Origin: Actinomycetota bacterium | GTDB lineage: Bacteria > Actinomycetota > Nitriliruptoria > Nitriliruptorales > JAHWKO01 | DNA: 13,630 bases | Direction of reading: 5' to 3' | NCBI GenBank assembly: GCA_019347855.1 | Contig: JAHWKO010000064.1 | Span: forward strand, 1 to 13,630 | In this document: positions 7,737 through 13,630 of the stretch, in pieces | Layout: each line of letters opens with the position of its first letter | Numbering within the stretch: position 1 is the stretch's first letter | The notes under the pieces: model-generated | The model's database searches: none | Seen by the model: only the letters and a program-made list of their open reading frames with translations | Told to the model about the DNA's origin: nothing | Position numbers and translations under genes: made by a program

Positions 7737-8252
7737 TCAGGTCCCTTCGGGCCGGATCGTCCGGTAGGCGCCGCGGAAGAACAGCAGCGGTTCGGGCGGG
7801 TCGCCGAGCCCCAGCCCGACCACCTCGCCGACGACGATCTCGTGGTCCCCGGCCTCGAACGTCGAGTGGACCTCACAGTCGACGTACGCGATCGCGGTGC
7901 TCAGGATCGGCGCGCCCGTGACCGCGGTGTGGCACTCGATCTCCCGGAACTGCTCCGCCCCTCGCGGCCGGTAGGGATCCGCGAAGTGCACCGCGATGCC
8001 CTCGTCGGTCTCGTGGAGGAACGACAGGGCGAAGATGCCGCTGGCGTGGACGAGGTCACGCATGTTCTTGTCGCGCTCGACGCAGACCAGCGCCAGGAGC
8101 GGGTCGAGCGACACCGACGCCACCGCGTTGGCCGTCATGCCGTGGACGATGTCACCGTGCGCGGTGGTCATGACCGACACGCCGGTCGCGAACCTGCCCA
8201 TGACGTCGCGGAAGCCCCGCGGGGTCGGCTGGTCCGTCTCCCTCGAGATCAC
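7737..8252 (-). CDS. Flavin reductase family protein
   Basis: 171-residue flavin reductase-like domain protein (HpaC type). Such proteins reduce FMN or FAD with NAD(P)H and usually hand the reduced flavin to a monooxygenase. Motifs are FRDVMGRFATGVSVMTT (14-30), GMTANAVASVSLDPLLALVCV (38-58), the GDHEIVVGEV strand (135-144) carrying the conserved Asp-His, and PLLFFRGAYR (155-164). No oxygenase partner is encoded in the window, so it may serve elsewhere or act directly on a substrate. GTG 8252 overlaps the stop of the PIG-L deacetylase by four bases, and yjbQ follows after 12 bases. Family identity is confident; the partner is unknown. Confidence 0.9.
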   Translation of the reverse strand: MISRETDQPTPRGFRDVMGRFATGVSVMTTAHGDIVHGMTANAVASVSLDPLLALVCVERDKNMRDLVHASGIFALSFLHETDEGIAVHFADPYRPRGAEQFREIECHTAVTGAPILSTAIAYVDCEVHSTFEAGDHEIVVGEVVGLGLGDPPEPLLFFRGAYRTIRPEGT

Positions 8253-9115
8253 GAGGTGCGGTCCCCGACGTCGCGGAGCCCAGCGAACAGATCCTCCTCG
8301 TGGTCACCGCCGGGACCGGACAGCCGCACGAAGTGCTCGCTCCCGAAGACGTCGCGCGAGATCTCGTCGGGCAGGTTCAGGAAGAACGAGTCAGGGCCGA
8401 TCTGGGACGCGTGCGCCCGGAGCGCCTCGCGCTTGCGACCGAGCCACGGCCGCACGTCGATCGCGGTCGTGATCTCGCCGTCCGGGGTCCCGAAGGGGAG
8501 GTCGTCACCGTCCCCGACCGGCTCGTCGCCGAAGGGCGAGGCCAGTCCCTGCTCGAGCATGCGCTCGTGGAACGCGATCAACCGGGACCTGGGCAGCGCG
8601 TGGACGTAGCGCTTCGGGACCTCCCAGGGTTGGCCGTCGTCCGGGAGCGCTCGGGGGTCCGCAGCGAGCTCGATCGCCCGATCCGTCACCTGGTAGGCCT
8701 TCACGTGATCGGGGTGGCCGTAGGTGCCGAGCTCGTCGTCGCTGACGACCACCTGCGGTCGGAACCGGCGGATGATCGCGGCCAGTCGGCCGGCGGCGGC
8801 GTCGAGATCGGCGCGGTGGAAGCTGTCCTCGTGCTCGTTCGACGCTTCCCCGGCCATCCCGCTGTCGCGGTAACCCAGGAACTCGTGATCGTCGACGCCG
8901 AGGACGTCCAGTGCTGCGGCCAGCTCGCGGAGCCGCACCGACGGGATGTCCTCGTCGCCGAGGTCGATGCCGGCGAGGTTCGATCCCTCCTCACCGGCCG
9001 TGCAGGTCACGACCTTGACCCGGGCCCCCTCGTCGACGTACCGCGCGAGCACCCCGCCGCAGGCGATCGTCTCGTCGTCGGGGTGGGGATGGACCGCGAG
9101 CAGTGCAGGGGTCAA
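8249..9115 (-). CDS. PIG-L family deacetylase (MshB/Mca-like)
   Basis: 288-residue zinc deacetylase of the PIG-L/LmbE family. The first metal motif HPHPDDET has H11, D13 and D14; the second is GTYGHPDHVK. The order VKVVTCTAGEEGSN, LGVDDHEFLGYRDSGMAG and IIRRFRPQVVVSDDELGTYGHPDH follows MshB (GlcNAc-inositol deacetylase of mycothiol synthesis) and Mca (mycothiol conjugate amidase). Either role in mycothiol metabolism is plausible but not provable here. I start it at TTG 9115: MTPALLAVHPHPDDE is the natural N-terminus and GGAG lies six bases upstream. The frame stays open to 9343 through the 34-bp repeat, which gives Gly/Pro-rich nonsense, and there is no ATG or GTG between the repeat and TTG 9115. 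Its stop overlaps the flavin reductase start, heading a probable operon. Confidence 0.86.
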   Translation of the reverse strand: MTPALLAVHPHPDDETIACGGVLARYVDEGARVKVVTCTAGEEGSNLAGIDLGDEDIPSVRLRELAAALDVLGVDDHEFLGYRDSGMAGEASNEHEDSFHRADLDAAAGRLAAIIRRFRPQVVVSDDELGTYGHPDHVKAYQVTDRAIELAADPRALPDDGQPWEVPKRYVHALPRSRLIAFHERMLEQGLASPFGDEPVGDGDDLPFGTPDGEITTAIDVRPWLGRKREALRAHASQIGPDSFFLNLPDEISRDVFGSEHFVRLSGPGGDHEEDLFAGLRDVGDRTS

Positions 9116-9144
9116 GCGCAGCTCCGGGGGCAGGGCTCGATCAG

Positions 9145-9150
9145 AGACTA
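9145..9150 (-). promoter_or_regulatory. Putative -10 element (TAGTCT) of the PIG-L gene
   Basis: TAGTCT on the minus strand predicts transcription from about 9137, with a leader of roughly 22 bases that includes the GGAG used for TTG 9115. This supports the short start. The first GTGGCCAC palindrome (9173-9180) falls about where the -35 should be. Confidence 0.35.
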
Positions 9151-9165
9151 CTGGGCGCCGTCCTG

Positions 9166-9255
9166 GGTCCCGGTGGCCACAACGGCCACCGCGGTCCCCG
9201 GTCCCGGTGGCCACAACAGCCACCGCGGTCCCCGGTCCCGGTGGCCACAACGGCC
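9166..9255. repeat. 34-bp tandem repeat with three GTGGCCAC palindromes (operator-like)
   Basis: GGTCCCGGTGGCCACAACGG begins at 9166, 9200 and 9234 (second copy with A for the first G of the final pair), a period of exactly 34 bases. Two copies are complete and the third breaks off at 9255. Each unit contains the self-complementary octamer GTGGCCAC (9173-9180, 9207-9214, 9241-9248). The first unit also has the hairpin GGTGGCC-ACAAC-GGCCACC. The array fills the divergent intergenic region between the inferred -10 boxes of the PIG-L gene (9145-9150) and rnd (9263-9268). That position favours a protein-binding array controlling one or both genes; a simple mini-repeat is the alternative. Confidence 0.75.
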
Positions 9256-9262
9256 CGCTCTG

Positions 9263-9268
9263 TAGCCT
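9263..9268 (+). promoter_or_regulatory. Putative -10 element (TAGCCT), leaderless rnd mRNA
   Basis: TAGCCT ends 7 bases before ATG 9276, so transcription would start at the A of the start codon. No purine-rich ribosome binding site lies in the intervening CGCCTCG. Both points fit a leaderless transcript. Confidence 0.4.
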
Positions 9269-9275
9269 CGCCTCG

Positions 9276-10385
9276 ATGAGAACCGAACTGGTCGAGGACC
9301 CGGCGCGGGTGACGTCCGCGCTGCGACAGGTCGACGAGCCCACCGTCGGTGTCGACGTCGAACGGGGCGACGGCGAGCGCTACTTCCGGGCTGCCGCCCT
9401 CGTTCAGGTCGGCGTCGAGGACCGCTGCGTCCTGGTCGACGCGGTGCGCATCCCCGACCTCGGTGACCTCTCGAGGTTCCTCGCGGGTCGCCTGGCCGTC
9501 TTCCACGCGATCGAGAACGACGTGGAACCGCTGGAGTCCGCGGGGGTCCGGCTGGACCAGGTGGCCGACACCCAGGTCGCCGCACAGATGCTCGGGCTGC
9601 CCTTCGGGCTGTCGTCCCTCCTGGAGGAACTGCTGGACGTGACGCTCACCGAGGACAAGTCGCGGCTCCAGCGCGCCGACTGGGAGGCCCGACCCCTCAC
9701 CGACGAGATGATCGCCTACGCCGCGGGGGACGTGATCCACCTGCCGCACCTCTGGGACGTGCTGCAACGACAGCTCAAGGCGGCCGGCCGCACCGCCTGG
9801 TACGAGCAGGAGCTCGAGGCGACGTTGGAGCACGCGCGCATCGACACCCGGTCCTGGGACCGCACGAGCGGGCTGGGGCGGCTGGACGGGCACGGTCGCG
9901 CGATCCTGCGCGCGGTCTGGGAGGAACGCGAACGGATCGCCCGCGACGAGGACGTGGCGCCCCAGCGGATCGCCCGGGATGACGCCCTCGTCGACATCGC
10001 CGAGACCGACCCCGGCTCCCGGGGGGGCCTCGCCGACCACCTCCGCGGTCGGCAGGTGCGCGAGTGGGGCGGAGCGCTGTTGGCAGCCGCCAAGGCCGGT
10101 TCCTCGCGACCGGACGAACCGCGCCCATCCGAGCACCGGCCCCCGACCGACGAGGACCGATCCGCCTACGAGCGCATGCGCAAGGAACGGGCCCGCATCG
10201 CCGAGGAGATCGGGATGGACCCCGGCGTGCTGTGCCCGAGCCGGGTCCTGTGGCCGGCCGTGCTTTCCGACCCGCACGGTCCCGACGAGCTCTGTGAGGC
10301 CGCCGGTCTCCGCCCGTGGCAGCGCGAGGTCCTCGGGGACCGGTTGTGGGACGCACTGCGTGACGAGGGGCCCCCGGACGCCTGA
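9276..10385 (+). CDS. rnd: Ribonuclease D (DEDDy 3'-5' exonuclease with HRDC domains)
   Basis: 369-residue 3'-5' exoribonuclease of the RNase D type, which trims tRNA and other RNA 3' ends. The DEDDy active site is complete: Asp27 and Glu29 in VGVDVERG (Exo I), Asp82 in VFHAIENDVEPL (Exo II), and Tyr148 and Asp152 in YAAGDVIHLPHLW (Exo III). Downstream, a first HRDC-like helical domain spans about 205-275 (ILRAVWEERERIARDEDVAP). A charged Pro-rich linker follows, and a second HRDC-like domain spans about 300-365 (YERMRKERARIAEEIGMDP through WQREVLGDRLWDAL). ATG 9276 is the natural start; the frame runs upstream through the 34-bp repeat without family similarity. Exo I is slightly unusual, with VER where most members have TEF or TEA. 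Confidence 0.93.
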   Translation: MRTELVEDPARVTSALRQVDEPTVGVDVERGDGERYFRAAALVQVGVEDRCVLVDAVRIPDLGDLSRFLAGRLAVFHAIENDVEPLESAGVRLDQVADTQVAAQMLGLPFGLSSLLEELLDVTLTEDKSRLQRADWEARPLTDEMIAYAAGDVIHLPHLWDVLQRQLKAAGRTAWYEQELEATLEHARIDTRSWDRTSGLGRLDGHGRAILRAVWEERERIARDEDVAPQRIARDDALVDIAETDPGSRGGLADHLRGRQVREWGGALLAAAKAGSSRPDEPRPSEHRPPTDEDRSAYERMRKERARIAEEIGMDPGVLCPSRVLWPAVLSDPHGPDELCEAAGLRPWQREVLGDRLWDALRDEGPPDA

Positions 10386-10466
10386 ATGGCCCATCGGCCG
10401 AACGGCGTATCAAGGACTGGCCCGCACGTGCCGTTACTAGTCCTACCGGAGGACGGAGGAACGGCC

Positions 10467-10904
10467 ATGACACAGGTGCTGATCGTCGACGACGACCCGG
10501 CCGTCCGCCAGCTCGTCGAGACGCTGCTGACGCTCGAGCGGTCGTGGATCGTCGAGACCGCGGCGAGCGGTGAGGATGCTCGCGCGTGGCTGGACGACGA
10601 GGACCGTCCGATCCCCGATCTGGTCGTGCTGGACGTGATGATGCCCGGCCTCGACGGCTTCCAGGTCCTGTCCTGGCTCCGTGAGCACGAGCTCCTCTAC
10701 GACATCCTGGTCGTCATGCTGACCGCCCGTACGACCTTCGAGGATGAGGCGCAGGGCTGGGAGCGCGGCTGCGACGCCTACGTCCGCAAGCCCTTCGACG
10801 CCAACGAGCTCCTCGACGTCCTGGACATAGTGCTCGACGCCGGCCCCGACCTGCGGGTCGCCCGTCGACACAAGCGCCTCGAGGAGCTGCTCGTCCAGAG
10901 CTGA
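10467..10904 (+). CDS. Single-domain response regulator (receiver only)
   Basis: 145-residue protein that is essentially one REC domain: acidic pocket VDDD (7-10), phospho-acceptor Asp56 in LVVLDVMMPGLDGF, Thr87 in MLTART and Lys108 in YVRKPF. The last 30 residues (LRVARRHKRLEELLVQS) are a short basic helix and not a recognisable output domain. It probably acts by protein contact, like CheY or Spo0F, or passes phosphate along a relay. ATG 10467 is preceded by GGAGG at good distance. It lies 81 bases downstream of rnd on the same strand and converges on ispH. The only kinase in view is the soluble one at 2391-3230; both lack a regular partner, so they may belong together, but nothing in the sequence proves it. 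Confidence 0.9.
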   Translation: MTQVLIVDDDPAVRQLVETLLTLERSWIVETAASGEDARAWLDDEDRPIPDLVVLDVMMPGLDGFQVLSWLREHELLYDILVVMLTARTTFEDEAQGWERGCDAYVRKPFDANELLDVLDIVLDAGPDLRVARRHKRLEELLVQS

Positions 10905-10935
10905 GAGGTGCGGCCGAGCTAGGTGCTGATACGCC

Positions 10936-10959
10936 CCGGTTGGGACACACCCGGACCGG
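10936..10959. terminator. Hairpin between convergent genes, candidate bidirectional terminator
   Basis: CCGGT (10936-10940) pairs with ACCGG (10955-10959), and GGG (10942-10944) pairs with CCC (10950-10952) around an ACACA loop, with a small internal bulge. It sits between the stop of the response regulator and the stop of ispH, the expected terminator position. There is no T-run on either side, so intrinsic termination is uncertain. Confidence 0.4.
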
Positions 10960-10973
10960 CTCGAGCTGGACGG

Positions 10974-11936
10974 TCAGCCGACCTCGGCGAGCTTGCGGGC
11001 GAGGATGCTCGGCATCTGGAACTCGACGTCCTCGTCGACGAGGTGCACGGTCTCGACCGTGCCGGTGCCGCGGTCGCGGAACCAGTCGATCACCTGCTGG
11101 ACGAGCATCTCGGGAGCGCTCGCCCCGGAGGTCAACCCGACGACCTGGACGTCGTCGTCGAGCCAGGACTCGTCGATCTCGCTCACGTCGTCGATCAGGT
11201 GGGCGTCGACGCCCCGGGCCCGCGCGACCTCGACGAGCCGGTTGGAGTTCGAGGAGTTCTGGGACCCGACCACCAGCACCAAGTCGGCGCGGTCGGTCAG
11301 CTGCTTCACGGCGTCCTGGCGGTTCTGTGTGGCGTAGCAGATGTCGTCGCTCTTGGGCTGGCGCAGGTTCGGGAAGCGCTCCCCCAGACGGGCGACGACG
11401 TCGGCGGTGTCGTCCATCGAGAGGGTGGTCTGGGTGATGTAGGCGACCTCGGCGTCGTCCTCGATGTCGAGCTCGTCGACGTCGTCGGGCGTCTCGACCA
11501 GCTGGATCGCACCGGGGTCGGTCTGCCCCATCGTGCCGACGACCTCCTGGTGGCCCTCGTGCCCGATCAGGACGATCGGCAGCTCCCGGTTGGTGTATCG
11601 CTTGGCCTCGGCGTGCACCTTGGTCACCAGCGGGCAGGTGGCGTCGATCAGCGTGTGGTCTCGGTCCTGGGAGTTGCGGAACGCGACCTCGGGCGAGCCG
11701 TGGGCGCTGAACACCACGACGGCTCCCTCGGGGATCTCGCGTTCGTCCTCGACGAAGATCGCGCCCTCATCGCGCAGCTCCTCGACGACGTGGGTGTTGT
11801 GGACGATCTCGTGCCGTACGTAGACGGGCGGACCGTACGCCTCGAGCGCCTTCTCGACGATCAGCACCGCCCGGTCGACGCCCGCGCAGAACCCGCGCGG
11901 CGCGGCGAGCAGGAGCGTGTGGGGGAAGGAGGTCAC
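10974..11936 (-). CDS. ispH: 4-hydroxy-3-methylbut-2-enyl diphosphate reductase (IspH/LytB)
   Basis: 320-residue iron-sulfur enzyme for the last step of the MEP pathway, reducing HMBPP to isopentenyl and dimethylallyl diphosphate. The three cluster cysteines are C17 (PRGFCAGVDRA), C101 (DATCPLVTKVH) and C200 (DDICYATQNRQ). Substrate-site residues are present: His46 in IVHN, His79 in SAHGSP, His129 and Glu131 in GHQEVVGTMGQ, and the SSN of SQNSSNSNRL (from 228). Length and order are normal. The start is GTG 11936 with GAGGA (complement 11944-11948) upstream, and TACCCT at 11972-11977 may be the -10. It is divergent from the small membrane protein and permease cluster. Electrons come from a ferredoxin or flavodoxin in known systems; the ferredoxins at the left edge are candidates but no link is shown. 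Confidence 0.97.
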   Translation of the reverse strand: MTSFPHTLLLAAPRGFCAGVDRAVLIVEKALEAYGPPVYVRHEIVHNTHVVEELRDEGAIFVEDEREIPEGAVVVFSAHGSPEVAFRNSQDRDHTLIDATCPLVTKVHAEAKRYTNRELPIVLIGHEGHQEVVGTMGQTDPGAIQLVETPDDVDELDIEDDAEVAYITQTTLSMDDTADVVARLGERFPNLRQPKSDDICYATQNRQDAVKQLTDRADLVLVVGSQNSSNSNRLVEVARARGVDAHLIDDVSEIDESWLDDDVQVVGLTSGASAPEMLVQQVIDWFRDRGTGTVETVHLVDEDVEFQMPSILARKLAEVG

Positions 11937-11971
11937 AGGCAGGTCCTCGGACGAGTGCGAGGTGGGCCGCC

Positions 11972-11977
11972 AGGGTA
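11972..11977 (-). promoter_or_regulatory. Putative -10 element (TACCCT) of ispH
   Basis: TACCCT on the minus strand fits TAnnnT and gives a leader of about 28 bases that includes the GAGGA ribosome binding site. No -35 consensus was recognised. Confidence 0.3.
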
Positions 11978-12090
11978 CGTCGGGGGGGTGGGGGCCGCGA
12001 ACGTGCGGAGCGCCCGGACGACCGTGCGCTTGACCGTGGCGTGACGGACGTCGGGTGCGTCGCCCTCGCCGTGGCCGCGGAGCCGCCGGC

Positions 12091-12096
12091 TAGGTT
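12091..12096 (+). promoter_or_regulatory. Putative -10 element (TAGGTT), possibly leaderless small membrane protein mRNA
   Basis: TAGGTT is followed by 8 bases and then ATG 12105, the spacing of a leaderless transcript. No convincing ribosome binding site intervenes. This supports the short reading frame at 12105 as a real gene. Confidence 0.35.
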
Positions 12097-12104
12097 CGCG
12101 GGCG

Positions 12105-12236
12105 ATGGGTACTGGGGTGATCGTCGGGTTCGTGTTGACGGGCGTCTTCACGGTCGTGTTCATGATGTGGACGTGGCATGAGCTGCGTCGTGTCGATGAG
12201 GTCGCCGGTCCAGACCCTGACGACGACGAGGCGTAG
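12105..12236 (+). CDS. Small single-helix membrane protein (43 aa)
   Basis: A 43-codon frame from ATG 12105 to TAG 12236. It encodes a short hydrophobic helix (about residues 4-22, GVIVGFVLTGVFTVVFMMW), then WHELRRVDE and an acidic tail ending DPDDDEA. One membrane span with a basic then acidic C-terminus is the layout of small transporter subunits such as MetS, which supports the MetP symporter; sequence similarity to MetS is only general. The stop is two bases before the GTG of the permease gene, so the two are almost certainly co-transcribed. A TAGGTT hexamer at leaderless spacing lies upstream. I do not recognise a named family. A coding role is inferred from hydrophobicity, spacing and promoter position. 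Confidence 0.6.
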   Translation: MGTGVIVGFVLTGVFTVVFMMWTWHELRRVDEVAGPDPDDDEA

Positions 12237-12238
12237 GG

Positions 12239-13303
12239 GTGGCCAAGGACCGTCCGGTCGTCGAGGCGCACGAGACCGAGCTCTCGCGTTCGTTGTCGGA
12301 GTTCGATATCACGATGATCGGTGTCGGCGCCATGATCGGCGCCGGCATCTTCGTGCTGACCGGCATCGCGGCGGGGGCGACCGGCCCGTCGTTGATGCTG
12401 GCGTTCGCTCTCAACGGGATCGTGACGATCTTCACGGCGATGGTGTACGCCGAGCTCGGTTCGGCGATCCCCGAGGCCGGTGGCGGCTACCTGTGGGTGA
12501 AGGATGCCCTGGGGCGGTCGCAGTCGTTCCTGGCCGGGTGGATGTCCTGGTTCTCCCATGCGGTGGCGGGGGCGCTGTACGCGCTGGGGTTCGGCTCGTT
12601 CGCGTATCTGCTGTTGGAGCGGTTCGGGTGGAGCGTCCCGCACGTCCCGGTGATCGGCGGGGAGAAGGCGATCGGCGTGCTGATCGCGTTGGTGTTCCTC
12701 GCGATCAACTTCCGGGGGGCGTCGGAGACGGGCCTGGCGGGCAACATCGTCACGCTCGCGAAGCTCGCGGTGATCGGGCTGTTCATCGGGTTCGGGCTGT
12801 GGGCGATGGTCACCAACCCGCAGCGATCGATCGAGCACTTCGAGCCGATGTTCCCCGAGGGCTACGGGAACGTCTTCCTCGCGATGGGGATCACCTTCAT
12901 CGCGTTCGACGAGATCCTCGTCGGCGCCTCACCCGGCTTCCGCGCCCGCGACACGATCGACTTCGCCGCCGAGCTCGCCACCGGCTTCGACGCCGACCTG
13001 CGGGTGCTCACCGTCACCACCCCCGGGCAGGACACCGCGGACGTCCAGACCTTCCTCGACGACGTCCGCGAACACCTCGCCGACCGCCTCCCCGCAGACC
13101 GGGTGCACACCGAGACCGACGCCGCCACGGACCTGACCCAGGCGTTCATCGACCACTCCCACGCCAGCGGGCTGCTCGCCATCGGCGCCTCCCGTGACTG
13201 GGTACTGCCCCGCACCCTGCTGGGCGAGTTCGCGGACGACCTCGCCAACCGGGTCCCCCGCTCCATCGCGATGCTCCGGCCGGACGAGGCCCGCGGAACG
13301 TAG
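12239..13303 (+). CDS. Truncated APC-family permease fused to a UspA domain
   Basis: 354 residues, GTG start. Residues 1-223 are the front half of an APC-superfamily amino acid permease: the first helix with GAMIGAGIF (30-38), EAGGGYLWVKDALGRS (79-94), further spans at about 50-73, 98-126, 144-159 and 169-191, and the beginning of helix 6 (GITFIAF, 217-223). Helices 7-12 are absent. From DEILVGAS (224-231) the chain is a UspA-type stress domain: ARDTIDFAAELATG helix, LRVLTVT strand, and a final GEFADDLANRVPRSIAMLRP. Its ATP motif is degenerate: G316-x2-R319-x9-G329-E330 instead of G-x2-G-x9-G-(S/T). Family APC-UspA proteins are usually far longer with 12 helices, so this looks like an in-frame internal deletion or a new half-permease. 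Third-position usage shifts from G/T-rich to C-rich near the junction. A single-helix gene precedes it by two bases. Confidence 0.8.
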   Translation: MAKDRPVVEAHETELSRSLSEFDITMIGVGAMIGAGIFVLTGIAAGATGPSLMLAFALNGIVTIFTAMVYAELGSAIPEAGGGYLWVKDALGRSQSFLAGWMSWFSHAVAGALYALGFGSFAYLLLERFGWSVPHVPVIGGEKAIGVLIALVFLAINFRGASETGLAGNIVTLAKLAVIGLFIGFGLWAMVTNPQRSIEHFEPMFPEGYGNVFLAMGITFIAFDEILVGASPGFRARDTIDFAAELATGFDADLRVLTVTTPGQDTADVQTFLDDVREHLADRLPADRVHTETDAATDLTQAFIDHSHASGLLAIGASRDWVLPRTLLGEFADDLANRVPRSIAMLRPDEARGT

Positions 13304-13331
13304 ACACGAGGACACCGGTACCGTCGGCGGG

Positions 13332-13475
13332 GTGCCCCGCTACACCCCGCCGTCCGACCACGACGAGGAGCCGCCGTACCGGCGGCGCTCGCTGTCGGTC
13401 CGCATCGGTGTCTGGGTGCTGCTCGTCGGCGTGCTGGCGCTCGTTTTCGTCGACGTCCTCGCCGCGCTCCTCTGA
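13332..13475 (+). CDS. Small single-helix membrane protein (47 aa)
   Basis: A 47-codon frame from GTG 13332. The first 24 residues are hydrophilic: an acidic/proline stretch (PPSDHDEEPP) and then a basic YRRRSLSVR. After them a single hydrophobic segment (about 25-47, IGVWVLLVGVLALVFVDVLA) runs to the C-terminus. It is therefore probably a tail-anchored or single-span inner membrane protein with a positively charged cytoplasmic N-terminus. It starts 28 bases after the permease-UspA stop on the same strand. Only a GGCGGG run precedes the GTG, so the ribosome binding site is modest. I do not recognise a family; a longer in-frame ATG at 13194 would read through the UspA region in another frame and is unlikely. 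Confidence 0.55.
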   Translation: MPRYTPPSDHDEEPPYRRRSLSVRIGVWVLLVGVLALVFVDVLAALL

Positions 13476-13526
13476 CGCCCGCAGAACCCGGACCACGACG
13501 GACGGGTCTGGCTTGCCCCGACCGCC

Positions 13527-13532
13527 GGGTAT
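13527..13532 (+). promoter_or_regulatory. Possible stress-sigma -10 element (GGGTAT)
   Basis: GGGTAT matches the -10 of SigB/SigF-type stress promoters (GTTT-N15-17-GGGTAT). The best -35 candidate is GTCT at 13506-13509, with 17 bases between and one mismatch. It lies 9 bases before ATG 13542, whose product resembles a general stress protein. Confidence 0.3.
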
Positions 13533-13541
13533 GCGAAGAAC

Positions 13542-13630
13542 ATGAGCCTCTTCACGTCTGACCGACCCGACACCTTCCCGACCACCGAACGGGCGCTCGT
13601 CACCACGACATCCGACTACGCAGAAGCGCA
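13542..13630 (+). CDS. Possible general stress protein (YflT/GSP17M-like), N-terminus only
   Basis: The last 89 bases open a frame from ATG 13542, MSLFTSDRPDTFPTTERALV, followed by TTTSDYAEA, with no stop before the window ends. The strand-then-helix start ALVTTTSDYAEA resembles the N-terminus of the general stress protein 17M / YflT domain of actinobacteria, where a strand leads into a YAEAQRAVD-like helix. GCGAAGAA lies just upstream, a weak ribosome binding site, with a GGGTAT stress-type -10 before it. With only 29 residues visible the assignment is tentative. Its neighbourhood, a UspA-domain protein and a small membrane protein on the same strand, fits a stress role. Confidence 0.45.
   Translation, partial: MSLFTSDRPDTFPTTERALVTTTSDYAEA

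Noticed and set aside
6373..7767. 464-codon plus-strand frame opposite the lipoprotein and yjbQ genes
   Set aside because: Antisense shadow; both opposite genes have family motifs and a consistent overlap structure.
9166..9255. CRISPR-like array
   Set aside because: The units follow each other without variable spacers, there are fewer than three full copies, and no cas gene is present.
9141..10394. 417-codon minus-strand frame opposite rnd
   Set aside because: rnd has a complete DEDDy active site on the plus strand, while the antisense frame reads through the 34-bp repeat and lacks motifs.
10386..10466. Extension of the response regulator start to 10386
   Set aside because: The extra 27 residues have no REC character, and ATG 10467 has GGAGG at the right distance.

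Overview
The window is high-GC bacterial chromosome, about 70% G+C by eye, densely packed and with several GTG and TTG starts. It most resembles an actinobacterium, possibly a deep-branching one. The pointers are a seven-iron ferredoxin of the actinobacterial type, an F420-type (deazaflavin) reductase, an SH3-like domain otherwise known from the N-terminus of Rv0428c-type acetyltransferases, a PIG-L deacetylase close to the mycothiol enzymes MshB/Mca, and probable leaderless genes. The lineage is inferred; no rRNA or marker gene confirms it.

Left part (1-1757): the 5' end of one ferredoxin gene (minus) is cut by the window edge. A 301-base gene-free stretch follows, filled by an imperfect 89-bp direct repeat and nested inverted repeats. 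Next is a complete second ferredoxin copy (minus). Divergent from it is a plus-strand pair: an alpha/beta hydrolase overlapping a stand-alone SH3-like domain protein.

Middle (1764-9115): nine consecutive minus-strand genes. In transcription order they are a PIG-L deacetylase, flavin reductase, YjbQ, BMP-type lipoprotein, pyruvate kinase, membrane-anchored endonuclease/exonuclease/phosphatase (EEP) protein, F420-type oxidoreductase, soluble histidine kinase and DinB-family protein. Four junctions are 4-base stop/start overlaps, so much of this is probably translationally coupled. The histidine kinase, DinB gene and pyk each have a promoter-like hexamer of their own.

Right part (9116-13630): a divergent intergenic region carries a 34-bp tandem repeat holding three GTGGCCAC palindromes between the two inferred promoters. 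Then come a ribonuclease D (plus), a lone receiver-domain response regulator (plus) and a convergent ispH (minus). The plus-strand end is a possible stress/transport cluster: a 43-residue single-helix protein, an apparent fusion of half an APC-family permease to a UspA domain, a 47-residue single-helix protein, and the start of a gene resembling general stress proteins. The permease-UspA chimera with its tiny membrane partner is the most unusual item. No rRNA, tRNA, CRISPR array, transposase or phage gene was seen.
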